From the NCBI RefSeq assembly GCF_018141445.1, contig NZ_CP058649.1, positions 3,429,001 to 3,493,000 on the forward strand: DNA of 64,000 nt, in the 5' to 3' direction. Shown here piece by piece: positions 56,524 to 64,000 of this stretch. Source of the DNA: Vallitalea pronyensis. GTDB taxonomy: Bacteria; Bacillota; Clostridia; Lachnospirales; Vallitaleaceae. Under the pieces are notes generated by a model. The model had not been told where the DNA came from. It did not search any database and was given only the letters and a program-made list of their open reading frames with translations. Position numbers and translations under genes: made by a program. Positions within the stretch are counted from its first letter, which is position 1; the number at the start of each line of letters is the position of its first letter.

Positions 56524-57990
56524 TTAAAAGTTTCGAAAGAAACGGATGATGCGTTGTAGAATGGATTCTTTTTTGGATACTTGTTTGGGTACTTCTTCGG
56601 ATTCTTTTTCTGGTTCTTCTTCAATAGGCGTATCATCCAGTACATCAAATAATGTATCTTTAGACGTATTGCCTACCATGTCTTCATCATTCAAATAGTC
56701 ACTTTCATCTGTTATCTTATCTTTCTCATTAATAGGCATCGTTTCGTCAATTATCATATCATTATCTAGAACAGGCATAGGTTTATGGACTGTTTCATTT
56801 ATATCTTTAATGGACTTACTATCATCCGTTGTTTTCTGTATATCTTTAATGGGTGTACTATCATCCGTTATGTTATCTTTTTCTTTAAGGGTGCTCTCAC
56901 CTTTTACTTTATCTTTAACAGCACTGTCATCTGTTTGCTTATTAACCATGTTACTTAATTTTTCACGGATACCAACATCATTTAAACCTAAGAGGCATGT
57001 TCCTTCATCTGAGGAACTACATAGTGTCATAATGGGTTTCGTCATTCCCACATTGCCATGTAACGTATTTATAAACTTGGTTTGACATAGATCATGTACA
57101 CCCTTCTCTTTAATCTCATCCCAATCTTTTCCCCAATTGTCAGACGTAAAATAATGCAATTCATGTCCATCCATAGAAGACATCCAAAGTTTATGATCGG
57201 CTTCAAATAATTGATATGCCACCGTTACATTATTACCTAGATCCTTTAAGTAATTAAATGTCATAGCATCTGAGATAGAACAAACATCATTAGGCAAATG
57301 ACTGACGTAACAAACATGGGTATTATCATGATATATAAAGTGATAATTACCTTTCGAGTCAATCAAAAAATTTTTTATAAGGGTGTTACGCTTCGTAAGC
57401 TTCAATTCTGTAGATGTTGACCATTTAGCATGTTGGGTTTTATATGTTTTAAAATAGACTTTATCCAGTTTTTGAAATCTAGCTCTAAATACTAAAAGAA
57501 TACCTCCATTTACGTCATGATCTACAAAATAAGGTTTGGCTTCTTTCGATAAGGGAATTTGTGCTAAGGAAGTGTATGTCCATTGGTTATCTAATGTATA
57601 AATGTGATAGAGTTTGTAATAGCGATTGTTTTTGTTATTTTTATACGTATAAAAAATATGGATGGTATCATGGTGTGTGAGGATGTTTATAAAATCTATC
57701 TCAAATTTTCCATTAGCCTCATAAAAAGTACTTTTGCTCCAGACATTACTTGAATACTTAAGATAGCAAAATTCACCATTATAGCAAGAATACACCACAT
57801 GAAGATTATCTTGGGAATCTACTGTTATATCAAAATTTTTCACGTTATCCATTAATTCTACTTTTTTGTTATCCGTACCATCTTCTTGGATTATACGATA
57901 AAAAAGCTTCTTGTCAAAGATATAAAACCGCCATTTTTCCCCACTTCTATTATTTATAAAAATCTGAGAATAAGGGTTATCTAATTTCAT
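56524..57990 (-). CDS. Beta-propeller-like protein with repetitive acidic tail
   Basis: 488 residues from the ATG at 57990 (SD AAGGAGG). Residues ~10-350 contain repeated D-x-x-x-N-L-H-V-V-Y / G-N-Y-H-F-I-Y strands spaced about 45-50 apart, as in BNR/sialidase-like propellers. Residues ~355-470 are a low-complexity acidic tail with repeated T-D-D-S and I-K-D-I units. The last 15 residues (SILQRIIRFFRNF) form a basic amphipathic helix that could bind membrane. Function unknown; with its Cys-rich, DUF4489 and glycosyltransferase neighbours a spore or cell-surface role is plausible. Confidence 0.7.
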   Translation of the reverse strand: MKLDNPYSQIFINNRSGEKWRFYIFDKKLFYRIIQEDGTDNKKVELMDNVKNFDITVDSQDNLHVVYSCYNGEFCYLKYSSNVWSKSTFYEANGKFEIDFINILTHHDTIHIFYTYKNNKNNRYYKLYHIYTLDNQWTYTSLAQIPLSKEAKPYFVDHDVNGGILLVFRARFQKLDKVYFKTYKTQHAKWSTSTELKLTKRNTLIKNFLIDSKGNYHFIYHDNTHVCYVSHLPNDVCSISDAMTFNYLKDLGNNVTVAYQLFEADHKLWMSSMDGHELHYFTSDNWGKDWDEIKEKGVHDLCQTKFINTLHGNVGMTKPIMTLCSSSDEGTCLLGLNDVGIREKLSNMVNKQTDDSAVKDKVKGESTLKEKDNITDDSTPIKDIQKTTDDSKSIKDINETVHKPMPVLDNDMIIDETMPINEKDKITDESDYLNDEDMVGNTSKDTLFDVLDDTPIEEEPEKESEEVPKQVSKKESILQRIIRFFRNF

Positions 57991-58152
57991 AGGTTCCTCC
58001 TTCGGACTCAAAAAATCGTATTAAGAACCGGAATAATAAAGTTATTATATATATATTCATAAGCGAATACGATATGTTCCAAAACTTTAGGTAGAAACAT
58101 CAATTTATTATTTATGTATTAATAACACCCTAATTTTTGCATATATATGTAC

Positions 58153-58181
58153 TTTGAGAGTGCATCATAGGCACTCTCAAA
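58153..58181. terminator. Hairpin after the minus-strand DUF4489 gene
   Basis: Perfect 11-bp arms TTTGAGAGTGC (58153-58163) and 58171-58181, seven bases after the stop at 58188. No clear T run. Confidence 0.6.
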
Positions 58182-58187
58182 AATTTA

Positions 58188-58751
58188 TTAATCAGCTATA
58201 ACACCTTGAGCAATTGCGTTAATAAAGCTGTCATCAATTCTTGCTACTTGTAAAGGTACAGAGTCAATACTAGCTACAAATACTTTAACCAAGTATGAAC
58301 AGCAACCGGTTTTGCAAGCATTTACACAATCACAGAATGTAAAGGAAATTGGATCCGTTGTTCTTGCTAATAGTGTTGAGCCACCTGCTGTTATGTTAAA
58401 ATCTCTAACAAAAGTATAGGTTTCAAGCTCTTGCTCGATTCCATCTTCACAGACTCTTGACAGGATAAATTCTAATTCTAAATCTAAAACAGTAGGACTA
58501 CCTGGGGCTTGTGTTTCAACTTCAAACTCAATGGTAGTAGAAAAATCAACTTTTACAATTGGACTTATTAATCCTTCTAAATCAATACTAACTGATGTTA
58601 AATCAATGGTATCACCTTGTCGATCAATAACATCAAATTCTCTTCCTTTACTACCACAAGCTAAACGAACCTCTTTTTTAAGTTTTTTTGGACATGTTGA
58701 CATACAATCTCTTTGTTTACATTTGATATAAGATGTTGACAATCTTTTCAC
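58188..58751 (-). CDS. DUF4489-domain protein
   Basis: 187 residues: a Cys- and Lys-rich leader (~1-27) and one DUF4489 domain (~28-187). The domain shows RLACGSKG, VSIDLEGLISPIVKVDFST, an L-x-x-R-V-C strand, FTFCDC and GCCSYLVKV, closing with NAIAQG. No signal peptide. A strong AAGGAGGTG SD is eight bases before the ATG/TTG region. The CATAATATA element about 135 bp upstream matches the one before the triple DUF4489 gene. Function unknown. Confidence 0.82.
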   Translation of the reverse strand: MKRLSTSYIKCKQRDCMSTCPKKLKKEVRLACGSKGREFDVIDRQGDTIDLTSVSIDLEGLISPIVKVDFSTTIEFEVETQAPGSPTVLDLELEFILSRVCEDGIEQELETYTFVRDFNITAGGSTLLARTTDPISFTFCDCVNACKTGCCSYLVKVFVASIDSVPLQVARIDDSFINAIAQGVIAD

Positions 58752-58885
58752 CTCCTTATTAATGATGAGAAAAATACACTTACTAATTAGTCAATAACTT
58801 TGTGAGCCTATTCTGTATAGCGGCTAACTAATTAAGCTCAACTTTCTAGTATCGTAGTTATTTTTAATGTAGCATACTGTATTAA

Positions 58886-58894
58886 TATATTATG
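58886..58894 (-). promoter_or_regulatory. Possible sigma-K-like -10 element
   Basis: Minus strand CATAATATA, fitting CATANNNTA, with AC pairs 15 and 17 bp upstream. Identical to the element before the triple DUF4489 gene. Confidence 0.3.
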
Positions 58895-58944
58895 TAAAAA
58901 TAGGACAAAGTGTGCGAGTACTGTTAAGATAAAATGGTATCCTT

Positions 58945-59619
58945 TTAAATTCTCACATCCCAAGAAATATCTTGTATTGCATATCTGGAAGACATTATTT
59001 TGTTGACATTAATACCCTTAATATACACAGGGTAATTTATTTTTTCATAATACAAGTTCCATATGGGTCCATGGACAACCTTATGATCGCCATATTTATT
59101 ATATAGCCTATCTGCAAAATCGATATTATCCTCACCCCACTCTGTAATATGTTCACTAAACCCATCAACAGCTTCAAAATGCTCTCTTGTAACCATAAAC
59201 ATATCGCCCATACGGCCAATATCTCTTTTATAAGCATTAAAATAAGCATTGTTTATCATGGCGCTTGGAGATAGGCTGTGAAAATACTGGGTTGATTGAT
59301 GGTTCAAATAGATAAGGGTATCATATGGAATAATAAAAGAATATTGATTTAATAGATTAAGTCCTTTATTTATAGTGTCTAAATTAAAAACAATATTAGA
59401 ATCAACAATAATAAACGTATCGCCAGTTGCTCTTTTGGCAGCATTGTTGATGACCATTGATTTACTATATTCACCTTCCTGATAGGACCCAATACAAATC
59501 TCAGCATTAGGCATGAGGGCTTCATATCGCTTCTTCACCGCTGCCCAGTTTATATCATGATGATCCTCTTTTTTGTAATTAACTAATATAGAAATATGGC
59601 TATTCTCTATCGTATACAT
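58945..59619 (-). CDS. GT-A glycosyltransferase-like protein
   Basis: 224 residues. The nucleotide-sugar/metal motif is the DxD-like DSN at 73-75 (FIIVDSNIVF), and WGEDNIDFADRL (161-172) matches the G-x-E/D-D acceptor-side motif of galactosyltransferase-type GT-A enzymes. The donor and acceptor are unknown. It is shorter than most GT2 enzymes but both core motifs are there. It is divergent from another GT-A-like gene, and both lie among surface-protein candidates they may glycosylate. Confidence 0.78.
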   Translation of the reverse strand: MYTIENSHISILVNYKKEDHHDINWAAVKKRYEALMPNAEICIGSYQEGEYSKSMVINNAAKRATGDTFIIVDSNIVFNLDTINKGLNLLNQYSFIIPYDTLIYLNHQSTQYFHSLSPSAMINNAYFNAYKRDIGRMGDMFMVTREHFEAVDGFSEHITEWGEDNIDFADRLYNKYGDHKVVHGPIWNLYYEKINYPVYIKGINVNKIMSSRYAIQDISWDVRI

Positions 59620-59743
59620 TCTAATCCTCCACCTTTAAGATGCTTTATAATATATATATTTTATTCCTGGCAAAAAGTGTATAATCTCATGAATAAATCA
59701 TATATAAGTAGAAAGGATTATATCATGTGAAGGAGTGCCAGTA

Positions 59744-60619
59744 ATGAATGCTTTTCATGCCAATTGGACGAAACCCTTTTTTATTAGACGACCCAATGAG
59801 ACCTATTTTATAGAGGATTTTGAATTGCTTGTTGCCCTATTATCCGCCCTAAAATGGAAGCAAAAGAATGGTTCAATTAAGATGTACACGGATCAATTAG
59901 GTGCTGATTACTATGAAAGGCTTGGGTTATGTGATATCTATGATTTGGGTATTGATACTTCATTGGAAAATGTGGTACCTAAGACATTGAAGCCGCATCT
60001 CTTTTGGGCGGCAGGTAAAGTATATGCTCTAGCAATGGAACCCTCCCCTATTACCATGCTGGATATGGATTTTATTGTATGGGATACCATACATGAGGAG
60101 ACAAATGGACATGATTTATGTGTGACACATCGAGAAATATTAAATGGTCTTGTTTATCCTACATACGAAAAGTTTTCAAGTTTATATCATTATGATTATG
60201 ACGAAAGCTGGGATTGGAAGATTAATCCATGTAATACAGCCTTAGTACACTTTCATCATCAGCAACTAAAAGATTATTATACAAATGCAGCTATAAGCTT
60301 TATGAATGCTGACATGCCTATACCTGAAGATCAAAAAAAACATGTGGTGTTGATGGTCTTTGCGGAACAAAGGCTCTTAGCCATGTGTGCCAAAAAAATG
60401 GGTATTGAAATTACTTCTTATATATCCAACAACATGGATCTTAACCGATACAAAAAATTCACACATATATGGGGTTACAAAAAAACCTTATTTGACTCTG
60501 ACCAATTAAGAAAAGAATTCTGCGAAAGTTGTGTTGACATGATATTAGCTGAATTTCCTGAGTTATATGATACACTGTGCGGCATAGAATCCCTACAACA
60601 ATATTTAACCAAAAAATAA
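59744..60619 (+). CDS. GT-A-like protein of unknown specificity
   Basis: 291 residues from the ATG at 59744 (SD AAGGAG eight bases upstream; a GTG nine bases before is poorly placed). A D-x-D motif is present in MLDMDFIVWD (D107, D109) after a long beta-alpha region, and NPCNTALVHFH follows. This looks like a divergent glycosyltransferase; I associate it with an uncharacterised DUF family rather than a defined GT family. It neighbours the divergent GT-A gene and the RCC1-repeat gene, suggesting glycan addition to surface proteins (inference). Confidence 0.7.
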   Translation: MNAFHANWTKPFFIRRPNETYFIEDFELLVALLSALKWKQKNGSIKMYTDQLGADYYERLGLCDIYDLGIDTSLENVVPKTLKPHLFWAAGKVYALAMEPSPITMLDMDFIVWDTIHEETNGHDLCVTHREILNGLVYPTYEKFSSLYHYDYDESWDWKINPCNTALVHFHHQQLKDYYTNAAISFMNADMPIPEDQKKHVVLMVFAEQRLLAMCAKKMGIEITSYISNNMDLNRYKKFTHIWGYKKTLFDSDQLRKEFCESCVDMILAEFPELYDTLCGIESLQQYLTKK

Positions 60620-60751
60620 ATATATCACAAGACGAATATGTAACAAATTGAGCTTTTCACCAATATAATATAATAGTTAGATTATGGGACAAGAAAAAGA
60701 AGGATTATGTTACGTTATTAACTCCAATATAAATCTTGAGGTGAATGGTTC

Positions 60752-62998
60752 ATGCATAAAAAGTGTAAAAAGTGTAATCCCTTTGCATGGGGATATAATA
60801 ATTATGGTCAGTTAGGTTATCCAAGGTTCCAAAATACATTTGTTAATGTATGCAGTATTAATGATGTGATACAGGTTGATGGTGGTAATCAACACAGTTT
60901 AGCCCTGCGTTCAGATGGAAGGGTTTTTTCGTGGGGAGAAAATAATTTTGGGCAATTAGGCATTAATTCTAATCTGGATAAAAATGTGCCAGTTGAAGTT
61001 GTAAGGATTAATAATATTAGCAATATAAGCGCTGGAGAGTTTCATAGTTTAGCTGTAAATTCAGATGGGACTGTATATACGTGGGGAAGAAATAATAGAG
61101 GTCAGCTAGGAAATGGTACTTTTTCAAATAGTGATATCCCTGTAGAGATTATGGGATTACCGGATATTATTGCAGTAGCAGGTGGAGAAAACCATAGCTT
61201 GGCATTAGCCGCTAATGGTGATGTATATGCTTGGGGCGCTAATTTCTCAGGCCAATTAGGTTTGGGGTTTACTAGTGGGGATTTTAACACACCTCAGCAA
61301 ACCCTTATGATGGATGCCATTGCTATAGCAGCTGGAGAGGATTATAGTCTAGCGTTAAGGTCGGATGGTACTGTATTTGCATGGGGCTTTGGTTTAAATG
61401 GTCGATTGGGAACCGGTACGATGTCATTCTCTAATCCAGTACCTACTCAAGTAGCTACAATCACTGATATTATAGCTATAGCAGCTGGTAGAGCCCATGG
61501 CTTGGCATTACAATCTGACGGTACCTTATGGTCATGGGGAAGAAACTTTAATGGCCAATTAGGCAATGGTGAACGAGGTACAGAGGAACCTACACCTGTA
61601 CAGGTAATCAACATAAGCGATATTAACTTAATGCAGCTTGGCTCCATAGCAGCAGGTAGTGAGCACAGCATGGCATTATTGAACGATGGTACTGTGAGGA
61701 CATGGGGAGATAATGATGTTGGGCAATTGGGAGATGGCACGGAGGTTAACAGTGATATACCCGTAGAAGTTGTTGGCTTAAAAGATGTTAAATTTGTTGG
61801 TGCCGGTTGTGAACATAACCTGGCCATAAACGATGATGGTACGGTATGGTCTTGGGGCGATAACGATAATGGACAGTTGGGAATAGGTCGGTTTGGATTG
61901 TTCAGCACCATACCTGTTAAAGTAAGAGGTATAGAAGGCGTTACCGATATTGCTTGTGGAGAATTTCATAACTTAGCCCTTAAATCCGATAAAAAAATTA
62001 GAGCCTGGGGCTCCAATCGATTTGGTGAATTAGGTAATGGTACAGTTGGAGGCGACAGTTTTGTCCCTGTCCTTGTGGATCGTCTTAATTGTGTAAAGGC
62101 TATAGCAGCTGGAGAAAGTCATAGTTTAGCACTTACAGAAGATGGGACAGTTTTTTCATGGGGAAATAACATGTTTGGTCAGTTAGGAGATGGCACTCTT
62201 ACAAGTCGTACCATACCAGGTGAAGTCCTAGGTTTACCTAAAATTGCAGCAATTTCCGCAGGTGGTGGCTTTAGTTTAGCTCTTGATTTTAACCATCGTG
62301 TATGGGCTTGGGGCGATAACGAATTTGGTCAAATTGGTAATGGTACCACTGTTGATCAGACACTTCCTGAACGTGTAGAAAATCTAGAGGGCATTGTAGC
62401 AATAGACTGCGGCGATAATCATAGTCTAGCAATTGGTAAGTGCGGTATTGTCTTTGCATGGGGCGACAATCAATTTGGCCAATTGGGCATTGGCTCCTTT
62501 GATAATAACAGTAATGTCCCCGTTCAAGTTCTAAAACTTGTTAACGTTATAGAAATTTCTGGTGGTGGTTTACACAGCTTGGCACGAACCTGTGATGGAG
62601 AAGTTTACGCATGGGGATTAAATGATAATGGTCAACTTGGAAACGGAACCTTTATTGATAGCAATGTACCCATCCGGGCTTTCCTCTGTGACGAAGATGT
62701 TATCCAAATAGCAGCCGGTGGCAAACACAGCCTAGCATTATTAAGAAACCATACTGTTCTTGCATGGGGAGATAATGCAGATGGTCAGCTTGGAAATGGA
62801 ACCATAGAAGACAGCAGCATTCCAACAAGAGTTGATTACCTATGCGATGTCACACAGATATGTGCAGGAGAACGCCATAGCTTAGCCATCAGTTGCAGTC
62901 CTTATTACTATAAAAGAGTCTGTTCATGCATGGTAAAAGTCGATCATAATGAATGTGACTGCAAATGTAAATGTAAGGAAAATTCATGTAAGCATTAA
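60752..62998 (+). CDS. RCC1-repeat double beta-propeller protein
   Basis: 748 residues carrying 14 RCC1 repeats of about 51 residues, each with a WG-x-N-x-x-G-Q-L-G signature; variants include WGFGLNGRLG and WGSNRFGELG. Fourteen equals two seven-bladed propellers. It starts with a Cys pair (KKCKKCN) and ends with a Cys-rich tail (CSCMVKV ... CDCKCKCKENSCKH), features not needed by the propellers and suited to disulfide or metal cross-linking. There is no signal peptide. Bacterial RCC1 proteins have varied, mostly unknown roles. Adjacent DUF4489 and SBBP-type genes suggest an assembled surface layer. Confidence 0.88.
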   Translation: MHKKCKKCNPFAWGYNNYGQLGYPRFQNTFVNVCSINDVIQVDGGNQHSLALRSDGRVFSWGENNFGQLGINSNLDKNVPVEVVRINNISNISAGEFHSLAVNSDGTVYTWGRNNRGQLGNGTFSNSDIPVEIMGLPDIIAVAGGENHSLALAANGDVYAWGANFSGQLGLGFTSGDFNTPQQTLMMDAIAIAAGEDYSLALRSDGTVFAWGFGLNGRLGTGTMSFSNPVPTQVATITDIIAIAAGRAHGLALQSDGTLWSWGRNFNGQLGNGERGTEEPTPVQVINISDINLMQLGSIAAGSEHSMALLNDGTVRTWGDNDVGQLGDGTEVNSDIPVEVVGLKDVKFVGAGCEHNLAINDDGTVWSWGDNDNGQLGIGRFGLFSTIPVKVRGIEGVTDIACGEFHNLALKSDKKIRAWGSNRFGELGNGTVGGDSFVPVLVDRLNCVKAIAAGESHSLALTEDGTVFSWGNNMFGQLGDGTLTSRTIPGEVLGLPKIAAISAGGGFSLALDFNHRVWAWGDNEFGQIGNGTTVDQTLPERVENLEGIVAIDCGDNHSLAIGKCGIVFAWGDNQFGQLGIGSFDNNSNVPVQVLKLVNVIEISGGGLHSLARTCDGEVYAWGLNDNGQLGNGTFIDSNVPIRAFLCDEDVIQIAAGGKHSLALLRNHTVLAWGDNADGQLGNGTIEDSSIPTRVDYLCDVTQICAGERHSLAISCSPYYYKRVCSCMVKVDHNECDCKCKCKENSCKH

Positions 62999-63013
62999 TT
63001 GCACTTTATATAG

Positions 63014-63044
63014 CCTACTGGAGAATATCCAGTAGGTATTTTTA
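63014..63044 (+). terminator. Terminator of the RCC1-repeat gene
   Basis: CCTACTGG/CCAGTAGG arms (63014-63021, 63029-63036), seven-base loop, then a T-rich tail. Confidence 0.9.
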
Positions 63045-63121
63045 TATGGACTTATGTATAATCAATAATGGACTTACATAATTGGTTATTAATTGACTAT
63101 AAAAAAGGAGGGATAGAACTT

Positions 63122-63667
63122 ATGACAGCTTCAACTAAACGGCATTACAGTTCCAACAAAAATGATGGTAATAGAAAAATACGTTGTGACAGGGGAAAAA
63201 ACGTAGACAGTTCTAAATGTAAACCACTTTGCCCCCGTCCTAATAACGCATTAATAGAATGTGGCATGCCTAGTAGCAAAATAAGCTTTACAACGACAGG
63301 GCAAACATTTAATACATCCCTTGTAACGGTTGATACCTCATGTTTTATTAAACCTGTGGTTGATATTTATTTTTCAAGCCAAGTTAATGTCATATTACAG
63401 CCAGAGGATGGCGTTACTCCTCCAGGTACCGCAGAGGTAGTACTTAGGTATGACTTAATTTGCAGAGCTGATGGTAGCGGTGATAAAGTTATTGAGAGCT
63501 TCATATATAGAAGATTTTTAACTGCAAGTACCAGCTCCCAGCGTTTAGAAACGACGGATACATTTAGCTTTAACAGGTGTCTTTTCCCAAAACCTTGTCA
63601 AGGTTGCGTGGACTATTTTATTAGAATAACAGCAGTTACAATAAGTGTTAACAATATAATACAATAG
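63122..63667 (+). CDS. DUF4489-domain protein
   Basis: 181 residues from the ATG at 63122 (SD AAGGAGG ten bases upstream); the longer frame from 63068 lacks an SD. A basic Cys-containing leader (~1-42) precedes one DUF4489 domain with ALIECGMP, VTVDTSCFIKPVVDIYFSS, an LRYDLICR strand, FSFNRC and CQGCVDYFIRI. It lacks the usual A-x-A-Q ending. It lies between the RCC1 gene and an SBBP-type gene 23 bp downstream, probably cotranscribed with the latter. Confidence 0.83.
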   Translation: MTASTKRHYSSNKNDGNRKIRCDRGKNVDSSKCKPLCPRPNNALIECGMPSSKISFTTTGQTFNTSLVTVDTSCFIKPVVDIYFSSQVNVILQPEDGVTPPGTAEVVLRYDLICRADGSGDKVIESFIYRRFLTASTSSQRLETTDTFSFNRCLFPKPCQGCVDYFIRITAVTISVNNIIQ

Positions 63668-63690
63668 CCAGTAATAAAGGAGTGAATTTA

Positions 63691-64000
63691 GTGCCTATTA
63701 TTTATAAAGAAGCAGAACAAAAACAGGATTTTCATTCTTTTAAGAAATTATCTGCAACTGAAAAGGATAAGATCCTGAGTCGTTTAAACAAAATACCATT
63801 GGTTTTCATCACAAACGCTGGACAGATAGATTCCAGGGTTAAGTACTATGCTAAAAGAGAAAACTTTGGATTTTACTTCACTTCTGAGGAAGTCGTTTTA
63901 AGTTTTGTTAAGGGAACAGCTAATAGAAGTCATAACGAACACTTAAATAAAAGTGATATTAATAAGGATGAAGCAAAAAAAATTGGAGTGACCCTAGTCA
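63691..64000 (+). CDS. SBBP-type beta-propeller protein, N-terminal part (runs off window)
   Basis: GTG start with SD AAAGGAGTG; 103 codons are visible with no stop before the window edge. The segment PLVFITNAGQIDSRVKYYAK followed by FGFYFTSEEVVLSFV is the conserved N-terminal module of proteins that carry SBBP beta-propeller repeats. The rest of the gene is outside. It would be another large propeller in this cluster. Confidence 0.75.
   Translation, partial: MPIIYKEAEQKQDFHSFKKLSATEKDKILSRLNKIPLVFITNAGQIDSRVKYYAKRENFGFYFTSEEVVLSFVKGTANRSHNEHLNKSDINKDEAKKIGVTLV

Noticed and set aside
56346..56648. 100-codon minus-strand frame
   Set aside because: Mostly an out-of-frame reading of the acidic repeat tail of the propeller-like gene; only its last codons may belong to the decayed fragment described.
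61447..61911. Long reverse-strand frame inside the RCC1 gene
   Set aside because: Antisense shadow produced by the repetitive codons of the RCC1 repeats.

Overview
The window is low-GC DNA from an endospore-forming member of the Clostridia. The gene order radical SAM (TIGR03960) - DUF2344 - RNase E/G - rplU - prp - rpmA - ... - obgE - yhbY - nadD - yqeK - rsfS, an L27 with a Prp-cleavable N-terminal extension, a lexA/yneA-type divergon, a SleL-like LysM-GH18 enzyme and several DUF4489 proteins all point to Firmicutes/Clostridia. The combination with SBBP- and RCC1-type propellers resembles Vallitalea-like Lachnospirales; that placement is an inference from gene content, not a search result.

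Layout. 1-3.9 kb: the tail of a TetR-like regulator, a membrane protein, a flavodoxin, and a divergent DJ-1/PfpI - YafY/WYL pair. 3.9-5.4 kb: a protein made of three tandem DUF4489 domains. 5.8-10.5 kb: SleL-like hydrolase, TtcA-like PP-loop enzyme, tyrosine recombinase, and the SOS divergon (YneA-like LysM protein and LexA) with three LexA boxes. 10.7-21.0 kb (minus): conserved housekeeping block of ribosome assembly, NAD, Obg, L27/L21, RNase E/G and radical SAM genes, interrupted by a secreted SNase/HhH protein. 21.3-27.5 kb: asnB, tyrS, GNAT, rubredoxin plus DUF2721, TSUP transporter. 27.6-31.4 kb: uxuB-uxuA (hexuronate catabolism) with a divergent GntR regulator and matching operators. 31.4-46.6 kb: pepD, UPF0210/ACT pair, walJ-like MBL protein, diguanylate cyclase, FtsA-like ATPase, oligopeptide-type SBP, coaE-polA, ECF sigma/anti-sigma. 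47.0-54.6 kb: a five-gene polysaccharide locus (TetR - GPH transporter - GH2 - GH105 - unassigned lyase-like protein) from one consensus promoter. 54.9 kb: tRNA-Leu(CAA). 55.2-64.0 kb: a cluster of cysteine-rich, DUF4489, beta-propeller (14 RCC1 repeats; SBBP-type) and glycosyltransferase-like proteins, plausibly spore-surface.

Working together: the polysaccharide locus would import and cut uronate-containing oligosaccharides in the cytoplasm, and UxuA/UxuB could pass released hexuronate on towards KDG. The DUF4489/propeller/Cys-rich/glycosyltransferase genes at 3.9-5.4 and 55-64 kb form the least-described part of the window and are my best candidate for an uncharacterised spore- or cell-surface assembly.

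Many start codons were moved from the longest reading frame to the one with a proper Shine-Dalgarno (SD) sequence; these changes are stated per gene. I saw no CRISPR array, rRNA, complete insertion sequence or prophage.
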